A stretch of 64,000 nucleotides of DNA from Pelomonas sp965229315. Its GTDB lineage: Bacteria; Pseudomonadota; Gammaproteobacteria; Burkholderiales; Burkholderiaceae_C. The notes beneath the pieces were generated by a model. That model was given only the letters and a program-made list of their open reading frames with translations, made no database searches and was not told the DNA's origin. Each line of letters starts with the position of its first letter. The first letter of the stretch is position 1. The DNA lies in assembly GCF_965229315.1 (NCBI RefSeq), contig NZ_CBDDJA010000001.1, forward strand, positions 682,001-746,000, written 5' to 3'. Made by a program: the position numbers and the translations under genes. This document shows positions 1-7,382 of the stretch, piece by piece.

Positions 1-1
1 C

Positions 2-67
2 GGCCAGACCATCGAGACGACGCTGGACCCGGTGTCCATCAAGTTGGGCATCGGCTACCGGTTCTGA
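2..67 (+). CDS. OmpW-family outer membrane protein, C-terminal end (partial)
   Basis: Only the last 21 codons are in the window. They read ...TTLDPVSIKLGIGYRF and stop at TGA 65-67. The sequence DP-V-(x)n-GIGYRF with a terminal phenylalanine matches the last beta strand of OmpW-type eight-stranded barrels, and a C-terminal aromatic residue is the usual recognition signal for outer membrane barrel assembly. The gene enters from the left edge, so its start and length cannot be judged. A strong intrinsic terminator follows 25 bases downstream. The family call rests on this short tail alone; another small barrel family is possible. Confidence 0.55.
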   Translation, partial: GQTIETTLDPVSIKLGIGYRF

Positions 68-91
68 CCTGGGGGTGTTCGCTTCGACACC

Positions 92-116
92 AAGGGCTGG
101 GCGACCAGCCCTTTTT
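92..116 (+). terminator. Intrinsic terminator after the OmpW-like gene
   Basis: AAGGGCTGG (92-100) and CCAGCCCTT (105-113) form a perfect 9-bp stem around a GCGA tetraloop, followed by further T residues (to 116). It lies 25 bases after the preceding stop codon and ends before the next gene's ribosome binding site. Confidence 0.85.
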
Positions 117-166
117 CGTGGCCGGCCCGTGGCATGCTGTGCCGACAGACCTTGGAGGTGATCCCC

Positions 167-577
167 ATGTCCACCCTGGGCTTCAAGCCGACGGCCCTCA
201 TGCTCCCGATCGCGCTGGCGCTGGCCGCCTGCGGCAAGCCGCCGGATGCGCCGTTGCCGGCCCCGACGCCTTCAGCCGCTTCGGCGGCGGCCACCACCGA
301 AGGCCCTGACCGCTGGATCGGTCGCTGGCAGGGGCCGGAGGGCATGTTTCTCGAGGTCGCCAGCGAATCGGGCGCCTACCGCGTCACCGTGCAGAACCTC
401 GATGGCCCGCGCCGTTTCGAAGCCCGCGCTGCATCTGGCGGCGGCCTGAGCTTCGTGCGTGACGGCGTGACCGAAACCATCCGTGCCGGCCATGGTGCCG
501 AGACCGGCATGAAGTGGCTGGCGGACAAGCAGGACTGCCTGGTCGTCAAGGCCGGCGAAGGCTATTGCTGCGGCTGA
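167..577 (+). CDS. Small lipoprotein of unknown function
   Basis: A 136-residue protein starting MSTLGFKPTALM. The start at 167 is preferred over an in-frame ATG at 134 because GGAGGTG (154-160) sits 6 bases upstream and because it places a short basic N-region before the hydrophobic core. That core ends in a lipobox (LALAACG), so the mature protein should begin at cysteine and be lipidated. A Pro/Ala-rich linker follows, then a beta-rich domain of about 90 residues with two cysteines near the C-terminus (QDCLV and EGYCCG). No family is recognised. The next gene starts 47 bases downstream on the same strand and may be co-transcribed. Confidence 0.8.
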   Translation: MSTLGFKPTALMLPIALALAACGKPPDAPLPAPTPSAASAAATTEGPDRWIGRWQGPEGMFLEVASESGAYRVTVQNLDGPRRFEARAASGGGLSFVRDGVTETIRAGHGAETGMKWLADKQDCLVVKAGEGYCCG

Positions 578-624
578 CGAGTTGCCGCGCTGTCAGGATC
601 TTGCGCGCTGCGCGACAGAGCCGC

Positions 625-1353
625 ATGAAGACACCTCTCCTCGTCCTGCTGCTCGCGCTGGTCGCGCCTGCCGCCGCGCTCGCCCAGCCCAGCTGCCCCG
701 GCACCACCGTGCAGAGCGGCGCCTCGGTGCCACGCGTGGTGGAGCTGTACACCTCCGAAGGCTGTTCGTCCTGTCCGCCGGCCGACCGCTGGCTGAGCAG
801 CCTCAAGGGCCAGCCCGGCGTCATCGCGGCCGCCTTCCATGTGGACTACTGGAACGGCCTGGGCTGGCCCGACCGCTTCTCCAGCCCCGCCTTCACCGAA
901 CGCCAGCGGCAAGGCGTCGGCGTCAACGGGTCGCGCTATCCGTACACGCCGCAGGTTGTCGTCAACGGGCGCGACTGGCGTGGCGCCACGCTGCCTGCCG
1001 CCGCTGCCGAACCGGCGCGCGTGCGGCTGAGCTGGGCGCGCACCGCCCACGGTGAACTGACGCTGAGTGCCGAGCCGCTGGCCGGGGCACCGCCGCGCAT
1101 CCAGGTGTGGTGGGCCCGTGTCGAAGACGGCCACCAGAGCCGCGTGCGAGCGGGCGAGAACCGCGGCGAGATGCTGACCCACGACAGCGTCGTGCGCGAC
1201 TACGCACGGCTGCCGGCCTGGAGCGGCAGCACAGCCATGTCGTGGACCGTGCCGGTCACGCCGTCGGAGCCGGGTCATGCCAGCCGCTGGATCGCGGTGG
1301 CGGCCGATGCGCGCGACGGCAAGGTGCTGCAGGCGGTGGACATCGGCTGCTGA
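625..1353 (+). CDS. Exported DUF1223 family protein
   Basis: A 242-residue protein with an Ala/Leu-rich signal peptide (about residues 1-19, cleavage near ALA-QP). The region VVELYTSEGCSSCPPADRWL is typical of DUF1223, a family with a thioredoxin-like fold. The CSSC pair sits where a redox CxxC would be, and an AFHVDYWN segment characteristic of the family follows. The start is the ATG that opens the signal peptide; the in-frame extension upstream overlaps the lipoprotein gene and has no signal. The biochemical role of DUF1223 is not established; a periplasmic thiol role is inference from the CxxC. It converges on queE. Confidence 0.85.
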   Translation: MKTPLLVLLLALVAPAAALAQPSCPGTTVQSGASVPRVVELYTSEGCSSCPPADRWLSSLKGQPGVIAAAFHVDYWNGLGWPDRFSSPAFTERQRQGVGVNGSRYPYTPQVVVNGRDWRGATLPAAAAEPARVRLSWARTAHGELTLSAEPLAGAPPRIQVWWARVEDGHQSRVRAGENRGEMLTHDSVVRDYARLPAWSGSTAMSWTVPVTPSEPGHASRWIAVAADARDGKVLQAVDIGC

Positions 1354-1432
1354 GCGGATGGCGCCGCTGGCCCGAATTTCAGCCCCGTTCGCCGCTCGAT
1401 GGCCGCGCACCGTCGAGCGTCGCCCACACCCG

Positions 1433-2068
1433 CTAGGCGATGCCCACCACCTTGTGCATCTGCACCGACAGCCGCCACTGCGGATGCTGCATGCAGTAGG
1501 CCACCGCCGCCTTCGTGTGCTCGCGCTGCAGCACCGAGTCCATGGGCTGCAGGAAGAAGTGCTGGAAGTCCAGCCCGGCGAATCGTTCCGGCCGCGCCAG
1601 CGGCTGCGGGTAGACCAGCTTCAGCTCGTGGCCTGACGTCAGCACCAGCGGCGCGTCGGCCTTGGGGCTGACGCAGATCCAGTCCAGCCCCGGCGGCGCC
1701 GGCTGCGTGCCGTTGGTCTCCACGGCGACCTCGAAGCCGCGGGCGTGCAGCGCGTCGATCAGCGGCGTGTCCAGCTGCAGCAGCGGCTCGCCGCCGGTGC
1801 AGACGACGTAGCGCTTGCCGCCGGCCACGTCCGGCCAGGCCGCGGCGATGGTGTCCGCCAGCGCATCGGCCGTCGCGAACTTGCCGCCGCCTTCGCCGTC
1901 CGTGCCGACGAAGTCGGTGTCGCAGAACGTGCAGACGGCGGTGGCGCGGTCCTGCTCGCGGCCGCTCCACAGGTTGCAGCCGGCAAAGCGGCAGAACACC
2001 GCCGCGCGGCCGGCCTGGGCGCCCTCGCCCTGCAGCGTGAAAAACAGTTCCTTCACCGCGTAGGTCAT
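1433..2068 (-). CDS. queE: 7-carboxy-7-deazaguanine synthase (radical SAM)
   Basis: A 211-residue radical SAM enzyme that ring-contracts 6-carboxy-5,6,7,8-tetrahydropterin to 7-carboxy-7-deazaguanine, the second dedicated step of queuosine/preQ0 synthesis. The N-terminus has the family motif LFFTLQGEGAQAG. The [4Fe-4S] cysteines are C31, C46 and C49, a CX14CX2C spacing as in Burkholderia QueE rather than the canonical CX3CX2C. TGGEPLLQ, the SAM-contacting GGE motif, and an ETNGT segment follow. The start codon overlaps the stop of the upstream triple-domain QueD gene (ATGA at 2065-2068), so translation is probably coupled. Product and substrate link the two genes directly. Confidence 0.95.
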   Translation of the reverse strand: MTYAVKELFFTLQGEGAQAGRAAVFCRFAGCNLWSGREQDRATAVCTFCDTDFVGTDGEGGGKFATADALADTIAAAWPDVAGGKRYVVCTGGEPLLQLDTPLIDALHARGFEVAVETNGTQPAPPGLDWICVSPKADAPLVLTSGHELKLVYPQPLARPERFAGLDFQHFFLQPMDSVLQREHTKAAVAYCMQHPQWRLSVQMHKVVGIA

Positions 2069-3159
2069 ACCGGAATCAGCTCCTCGGAATCCGCCCGGCT
2101 GACGATGGCGCCCGAGCCGCGCGTCTCGTACAGGTCCACGCGGTCGATCTGCGGCAGCACGGAGCCACCCTCGCGCAGCACCCAGGCGGCGATGCTGGCC
2201 GCATCACCGTCCGGCAGGTTCGCAATCTCGTACAGCGGGTGGTGGTCCAGCCGCTTGAAGATGGGGTTGAACAGCGCCTTCACGTCGCCGAAGTCCACCG
2301 TCCAGCCCATCACCTGGTCCAAGGGCGCTGCCAGGTGCAGGCGCAGCGTGAAGGTGTGGCCGTGGATGCCCGCCAGCGGATGACCGCCCGGCGCGTGCTT
2401 CAGGCGCACGGCGCTGTCCAGCGTCATCTCCTTCCAGATGCGGTAGCTCTGGCCGTTGAAGTTGGCACCGCTGGACCCGGTCTCGTAGACGGTCACCCAG
2501 CTCAGCTCGGGCAACTGGGGCTTGAGCCGCGCCCACAGCCAGGCCGAGAGGTTCTCGCTGGTCGGGTTGGACAAGCCCTCGATGTCGTTCAGGCAGCGGT
2601 AGTTCAGCGCGAAATGCAGCGGTGCCCAGACGGCGTCGAGGTGGTCGTAGTCGATGGCCAGGTCGCGCTCGCCGAGGTCGGCGTTGGCATGCAGGATCAC
2701 CTCGAAGCCATGCCCATGCATGCGGCCGCACTGGTGGCCCAGAGGCACGTGGGGCAACTGGTGCGCGGCCTGGAAGCGGTAGCGGCGCCACACATGCGCA
2801 TGGCCCGCGCCGTCCAGGTCCACGCCGCTGTGCGTGGTGCTCTGCACGCCCACCTGCACGATGCCTGGCACGTCCAGCCGCGAACGCAGCCAGCGCGCCA
2901 GGTTCTCGTCGGTGGGCTCGGCCAGGTGGTCGTTCAGCAGCGCATGGTCCAGCGGCGCGACGCTGTGGGCCATGCGGCTGCGCAAGGCCTCCACTTCGCC
3001 CCCCGGGAACGGCGCCCAGCCGGGTGGCAGCGCCGTGCGCACGGTGGCGAAATAGCTGTGGCCATGCAGCCGGTGGCTGCGGTGCGAGGCGGGCAGGGCG
3101 GGGATGCGGCAGGCCGACTCGAAGCCGGCCGAGGCGCAGTGCAGAACTGAAACAGACAT
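2065..3159 (-). CDS. queD: Three tandem 6-carboxytetrahydropterin synthase (QueD/PTPS) domains
   Basis: A 364-residue protein, about three times the size of E. coli QueD, that should make 6-carboxytetrahydropterin from dihydroneopterin triphosphate. Three PTPS-like domains follow each other (about 1-117, 125-236, 243-358). Domain 2 has all three zinc histidines (H133, H148, H150), catalytic Cys144 and substrate-anchoring Glu226, but its Asp-His pair is replaced by Asn186-Tyr187. Domain 3 has Asp305-His306 and Glu345 but Val251 and Leu262 where the zinc His and the Cys should be. Domain 1 has Asp71-His72 but Cys17 and Ser28 at those places. In the known homo-oligomeric enzyme Cys and Asp-His come from different subunits, so this looks like a fused pseudo-trimer with one working site. 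The start at 3159 opens the first domain; an in-frame ATG at 3240 adds 27 unconserved residues. Confidence 0.88.
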   Translation of the reverse strand: MSVSVLHCASAGFESACRIPALPASHRSHRLHGHSYFATVRTALPPGWAPFPGGEVEALRSRMAHSVAPLDHALLNDHLAEPTDENLARWLRSRLDVPGIVQVGVQSTTHSGVDLDGAGHAHVWRRYRFQAAHQLPHVPLGHQCGRMHGHGFEVILHANADLGERDLAIDYDHLDAVWAPLHFALNYRCLNDIEGLSNPTSENLSAWLWARLKPQLPELSWVTVYETGSSGANFNGQSYRIWKEMTLDSAVRLKHAPGGHPLAGIHGHTFTLRLHLAAPLDQVMGWTVDFGDVKALFNPIFKRLDHHPLYEIANLPDGDAASIAAWVLREGGSVLPQIDRVDLYETRGSGAIVSRADSEELIPV

Positions 3160-3240
3160 GCGCCGATTGTCGCGGCCCGCGCCGAAGCCTTGTCGTCCAG
3201 GGGTCAGGCGAGGTGCGACGATGGCGGCCTCGGGCCGCAC

Positions 3241-3271
3241 TTGACTTGAAGTGGGCTTGAACTTCTAGCCT
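3241..3271 (+). promoter_or_regulatory. MerR-type promoter with 19-bp spacer
   Basis: TTGACT (-35, 3241-3246) and TAGCCT (-10, 3266-3271) are separated by 19 bases instead of 17. The spacer holds an inverted repeat GAAGT-N8-ACTTC centred in it (3248-3265). A long spacer with a central dyad is the hallmark of promoters activated by MerR-family regulators. No MerR gene is in this window. The predicted transcription start lies only one or two bases before the ATG at 3280. Confidence 0.6.
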
Positions 3272-3279
3272 CCCGTTCC

Positions 3280-4647
3280 ATGACTGTTGCCGATCCCCTT
3301 TCCGCGTCCGCCGCGCCCACCGCAGCTCCGCAAAGCCTCTTCGCCCCCGGCCGCCGCGCCGCCTGCATCGGCGCCATCGCGCTGATCTCCATGCTGGCCT
3401 TCGAGTCCATCGCCGTCGCCACCGCCATGCCGGCCGTGGCCGAGGCGCTGGACGGGCTGCCGCTGTACGCGCTGGCCTTCGGCGCGACGCTGGCCACGTC
3501 CGTGCTGGGCATGACGGCCGCCGGCCAGCTCTGCGACAAGCGCGGCCCCTACCGCGCGGCGCTGTACGGGCTGTCCTTCTTCCTCGCCGGCCTGCTGCTG
3601 GCCGGCTTCGCGGCGAGCATGCCGCAGCTGGTGGCGGGCCGCGCGCTGCAAGGCCTGGGCAGCGGCGTGCTGGGCGTGACGCTGTACGTGGGTGTGGGCC
3701 AGGTCGTGCCTCAGGCCTTGCACCCCAAGCTGTTCGCGATGTTCGCGGGCGCCTGGGTGGTACCCGGCCTGGTGGGGCCGGCGCTGGCGTCGTTCTTCGT
3801 GCAGTGGATGGGCTGGCGCTCGGTGTTCCTGGCCGTGGCCGCCGCGGTGCCGGTGGCGGCGGCGCTGATGCTGCCGTCGCTCAAGCGCGTGGGCGCCGGC
3901 ACCGGCGAGGTGCTGCGCTGGGGCGCGATGCGCTGGGCGCTGCTGGCCAGTGCCGGCGCGCTGACGCTGCACGCGGCCAGCCAGCAAAGCGGCGCGCAGT
4001 CCACGGCGCTGTTCGTCGGCGGCCTGGTCGCGGCCGGCTTCGCGGCGCGGCTGCTGCTGCCGCGCGGCACGCTGGTCGCCGCGCGTGGCCTGCCCACGGT
4101 GATCCTGCTGCGCGGCCTGATCGCCGCCACGTTCGCCAGCGCCGAGGCCTTTCTGCCGCTGCTGCTGACGCAGCATTTCGGCTGGAGCCTCACGCAGGCC
4201 GGCATCGCGCTCAGCGCCGGCGCGGTCACGTGGAGCATCGGCAGTGCCGTGCAGGCGCGTGTGCAGCGGCCTGACACACGGCGCCGGCTGCTGACGGGCG
4301 GCTTCAGCCTGGCCGCCGCGGGCCTGGCCGTCATCATGGCGCCGCTGCTGTTCACGCTGCCGTCGCTGCTGGTCTTCGTCGGCTGGTCGCTGGTGGGGCT
4401 GGGCATCGGGCTGTCGTTCCCGATGCTGTCGGTGATGCTGCTGAAGCTGTCGTCGCCCGCCAGCCAAGGCAGCAACACATCCGCGCTGCAGCTCGGCGAT
4501 GCGCTCACCAGCAGCGCCGCGCTGGCGCTGGCCGGCCTGCTGTTCGACCCCGCCACGCGCCAGGTGCTCCCCGTGCTGGTGCTGGCGTTCACGCTGGCCG
4601 CGGCGGCTGCCGCCGTCAGCCCGCGCGCCCAGCCCGTGACGTCCTGA
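3280..4647 (+). CDS. MFS drug/solute exporter
   Basis: A 455-residue inner membrane protein of the major facilitator superfamily. It has a hydrophilic N-terminus of about 25 residues, then 12 to 14 hydrophobic segments. The loop after the second segment reads QLCDKRGPYRA, the MFS motif A, and GRALQGLGSGVLGVTLYV matches the motif C-like region seen in proton-coupled exporters. It is closest in look to the DHA2/EmrB-type drug exporters, but the substrate cannot be read from the sequence. No ribosome binding site is visible and the promoter lies almost on the start codon, so the message may be leaderless. It is divergent from the queD gene and 52 bases ahead of the next gene, which has its own ribosome binding site. 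Confidence 0.88.
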   Translation: MTVADPLSASAAPTAAPQSLFAPGRRAACIGAIALISMLAFESIAVATAMPAVAEALDGLPLYALAFGATLATSVLGMTAAGQLCDKRGPYRAALYGLSFFLAGLLLAGFAASMPQLVAGRALQGLGSGVLGVTLYVGVGQVVPQALHPKLFAMFAGAWVVPGLVGPALASFFVQWMGWRSVFLAVAAAVPVAAALMLPSLKRVGAGTGEVLRWGAMRWALLASAGALTLHAASQQSGAQSTALFVGGLVAAGFAARLLLPRGTLVAARGLPTVILLRGLIAATFASAEAFLPLLLTQHFGWSLTQAGIALSAGAVTWSIGSAVQARVQRPDTRRRLLTGGFSLAAAGLAVIMAPLLFTLPSLLVFVGWSLVGLGIGLSFPMLSVMLLKLSSPASQGSNTSALQLGDALTSSAALALAGLLFDPATRQVLPVLVLAFTLAAAAAAVSPRAQPVTS

Positions 4648-4699
4648 AAACGGTTTCGCGCGGTGGCACACTGCGCCCCACTTCTGCAGGAGTGGTCGC

Positions 4700-6511
4700 A
4701 TGGGTTTTGTGACGCCGCGCACGATGGCGCGGGACTACGACGTGATCGTCGTCGGGTCGGGCGCGGGTGGGGGCCAGACGGCCTACACGCTGGCGCTGGA
4801 GGGCGTGAAGGTGCTGATGCTGGAGGCGGGTCGGCACTACGACTTTCGCACCGAGACGCCGATGTTCCAGACTAACGCGGACGCACCGCTGCGCGGCGCC
4901 AGCACGCCGGACAAGCCGTTCGGCTTCCATGACGCCACGGTGGATGGCGGCTGGCAGGTGCCGGGCGAACCCTACACGCAGGCCTCGGCGGACCCCGGGC
5001 AGCGCTTCGACTGGTGGCGCTCGCGCATGCTGGGCGGCCGCACCAACCACTGGGGCCGCATCTCGCTGCGCAACGGCCCCTACGACTTCAAGCCGCATTC
5101 GCGCGACGGCCTGGGCTTCGACTGGCCCATCGGCTATGACGACCTGGCCGGCTACTACGACAAGGTCGAGATGCTGGTGGGCATCTACGGCAGCAACGAA
5201 GGCCTGGAGAACACGCCCGACTCGCCCGAAGGCTGCCTGCTGCCGGCGCCGGCCATGCGCGTCGGCGAGCGCCTCATCAAGAAGCATGCGGCCACGCTGG
5301 GCGTACCCGTGGTGCCCATCCACCGCGCCGTGTTGACGAAGAAGCTGGACGACACCCGCATCCCGGCGCTGCTGCACCCCGGCAACCCGCGCGCGCAGGC
5401 GCTGGTGGCGCAGTCCATGCGCGAGCGCGCTGCCTGCTTTTGGGCCACGCCCTGCGGCCGCGGCTGTTCCATTGGCGCCACCTACCAGAGCCCGGCCGTG
5501 CACCTGCCGCCGGCACTGGCCAGCGGCCACCTGGACGTGTTGTGCGACGCGATGGTCTACGAGGTCACGATGGCCGGCGGCAAGGCCCGCGGCGTGCGCT
5601 TCGTCGACCGCAAGAGCGGCAAGCACATCGAGGCGAAAGCGCGCTGCGTCGTGCTGTCCGCCAGCGCCTGCGAGTCGGTGCGCATCCTGCTGAACTCCAA
5701 GTCGGCGGCCCACCCGCAAGGCCTGGCCAACTCCAGCGGCAAGCTGGGCAAATACATCATGGACACCGTGGGCAGCGATCTCAGCGGCCAGGTGCCGGCG
5801 CTGGAAGGCCTGCCGCCGCACAACGAGGACGGTGCCGGCGGCGCCCACGTCTACTCGCCGTGGTGGCTGTACCAGAAGCAGGGCAAGGACTGGGCGACCC
5901 AGGGCCTGGGCTTCCCCCGCGGTTATCACATCGAGATCAGCACCGGCAGGCGCATGCCCGGCGCCGGCACCGGCGCGGGCCTGGAGTGGCTGACGCAGGG
6001 CAGCTACGGCGCCGGCTTCAAGAAGGACGTGCGGCGCCTGTACGGCTCCTTCGTCTACTTCTCGGGCCGCGGCGAGATGATCCCGAACGAGCAGTCGTTC
6101 TGCGAGATCGACACGGCGACGAAGGACCGTTTCGGCATCCCGGTGCTGAAGTTCCACTGGCAGTGGGCCGAGCACGAGACCCGCCAGGCCGCGCACATGC
6201 AGAAGACGTTTTCCGACATCGTCTCGGCCATGGGCGGCCGAGTCAACGGCGGCCCCGAGCTGGACGGCAAGAAGGCCATCGCCCCGGGCGGCTCCATCAT
6301 CCACGAGGTGGGCGGCGCCATCATGGGCAGCAGTGCCAGCAACTCCGTGGTTAATGAGTGGTGCCAGACCTGGGACGTGCCCAACCTGTTCCTGACCGAC
6401 GGCGCGCCCTTCGTGTCCAACGCCGACAAGAACCCGACGCTGACCATCATGGCGCTGGCCTGGCGCACGGCCGACCACATCGTCGAGCGCTTCAAGAAGA
6501 AGGAGCTATAG
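4700..6511 (+). CDS. GMC-family FAD oxidoreductase, likely glucoside 3-dehydrogenase large subunit
   Basis: A 603-residue flavoprotein. The N-terminus has the dinucleotide motif VVGSGAGGGQTAY (GxGxxG) and LEAGRHYDF, the GMC FAD-binding pair. RMLGGRTNHWGR is the family's FAD-contact stretch, and the C-terminal NADKNPTLTIMALAWR is the conserved end that carries the active-site asparagine region. There is no signal peptide on this subunit. AGGAG at 4688-4692, 7 bases before 4700, fixes the start. The neighbours are a Gluconate_2-dh3-type small subunit and a DUF1080 protein. In sugar metabolism this trio is known from 3-keto-glycoside pathways: the dehydrogenase oxidises C3 of a glycoside and DUF1080 cleaves the product. 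Gluconate or another sugar is an alternative substrate. Confidence 0.85.
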   Translation: MGFVTPRTMARDYDVIVVGSGAGGGQTAYTLALEGVKVLMLEAGRHYDFRTETPMFQTNADAPLRGASTPDKPFGFHDATVDGGWQVPGEPYTQASADPGQRFDWWRSRMLGGRTNHWGRISLRNGPYDFKPHSRDGLGFDWPIGYDDLAGYYDKVEMLVGIYGSNEGLENTPDSPEGCLLPAPAMRVGERLIKKHAATLGVPVVPIHRAVLTKKLDDTRIPALLHPGNPRAQALVAQSMRERAACFWATPCGRGCSIGATYQSPAVHLPPALASGHLDVLCDAMVYEVTMAGGKARGVRFVDRKSGKHIEAKARCVVLSASACESVRILLNSKSAAHPQGLANSSGKLGKYIMDTVGSDLSGQVPALEGLPPHNEDGAGGAHVYSPWWLYQKQGKDWATQGLGFPRGYHIEISTGRRMPGAGTGAGLEWLTQGSYGAGFKKDVRRLYGSFVYFSGRGEMIPNEQSFCEIDTATKDRFGIPVLKFHWQWAEHETRQAAHMQKTFSDIVSAMGGRVNGGPELDGKKAIAPGGSIIHEVGGAIMGSSASNSVVNEWCQTWDVPNLFLTDGAPFVSNADKNPTLTIMALAWRTADHIVERFKKKEL

Positions 6512-6565
6512 CCGAGCCCCGGCCGTTGGCCGCTTGCCACCCGCTAGCCTGTTTGGATTGACGCC

Positions 6566-6753
6566 ATGACCCTCGCCCACGCACCCAATCTCGAAGACTT
6601 GAACCACCGCTTCACGCCCGCTCGTGCCGTCTTCGGGCGCCCATGCGGCGTTGCAAATGCTCGCGATGGCTGGAGCCATCGCTGCGCTTTGCGCCTTGCC
6701 TGGACACCCGCTGCCGGCCCGCTCGGGCGCAACCAACGACCGGAGCTCGTCTG
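6566..6753. other. Intergenic stretch with a strong palindrome
   Basis: This is most of the 242-base gap between the GMC subunit and its small subunit. It holds a perfect inverted repeat GCGATGGCT/GG/AGCCATCGC at 6663-6682. Short open frames cross it on both strands, but none has a recognisable protein or a convincing ribosome binding site. The base composition is a little less G+C-rich than the neighbouring genes. It may be a short dispersed repeat or a processing site inside the operon message. Confidence 0.4.
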
Positions 6754-7380
6754 ATGGACCGCCGCGAAACACTGCAATGGATGCTGGCCGCCAGCGCCGT
6801 CCTCGGCGCGGACGTGTCGGCCGGCGCGACGCCGGCGCGCAAGTCGGGTGCCAAGGGATCGGCCGGTTATGGCACCGACCCTAAGCTCAACAAGACCTAC
6901 CGCAGCGGCGAGCTGTGGCCGTTGACCTTCACGGCCGCGCAGTCGCGCACGGCGCAGGCCCTGTGCGCGCTCATCATCCCGGCCGACGAGCATTCGCCCA
7001 GCGCCGCGCAGCTCAAGGTGCACCTCTTCATCGACGAATGGGTCAGCGCGCCCTACCCCGCCCAGGGCAAGGACCGCGACCTCGTCCTGAACGGCCTGGC
7101 CTGGCTGGATGCCGAGGCGGCGAAGCGCTTCCAAAAGCGCTTCGACCAGCTCGACGCCACGCAGCAAGCGCAGATCGCCGACGACATCTGCTGGGCCGAC
7201 AAGGCGGCGCCCGAGTTCGCCGACGCCGCGCGCTTCTTCAAGCGCTTCCGCGACCTGACGGCCGGCGGTTTCTACACGACGCCCGAGGGCAGCAAGGACC
7301 TCGGCTACGTCGGCAACGTGCCGTCCGTCACCTTCGACGGACCGCCCCTCAAAGTCCTGCAAATCGTTGGAGTCAGCTGA
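6754..7380 (+). CDS. Gluconate 2-dehydrogenase subunit 3 family protein (dehydrogenase small subunit)
   Basis: A 208-residue protein with a twin-arginine type leader (MDRRETLQWMLAAS, then an Ala-rich core ending near residue 28). The rest matches the Gluconate_2-dh3 family (PF13618): LTFTAAQSRTAQALCALIIPAD is its N-terminal signature, and the body is helical. In this enzyme class the small subunit carries the Tat signal and takes the signal-less FAD subunit to the periplasm by hitch-hiking, which fits the missing signal on the upstream GMC protein. GGAG at 6742-6745 supports the start; an in-frame ATG at 6643 would add a Cys/Arg-rich extension that hides the leader. The DUF1080 gene follows 2 bases after the stop. 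Confidence 0.85.
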   Translation: MDRRETLQWMLAASAVLGADVSAGATPARKSGAKGSAGYGTDPKLNKTYRSGELWPLTFTAAQSRTAQALCALIIPADEHSPSAAQLKVHLFIDEWVSAPYPAQGKDRDLVLNGLAWLDAEAAKRFQKRFDQLDATQQAQIADDICWADKAAPEFADAARFFKRFRDLTAGGFYTTPEGSKDLGYVGNVPSVTFDGPPLKVLQIVGVS

Positions 7381-7382
7381 CC

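Noticed and set aside
3160..3240. A preQ1-type riboswitch ahead of the queuosine genes
   Set aside because: The region upstream of the triple QueD gene has no A-rich tail pairing into a hairpin loop and no sequestered ribosome binding site that I can see.
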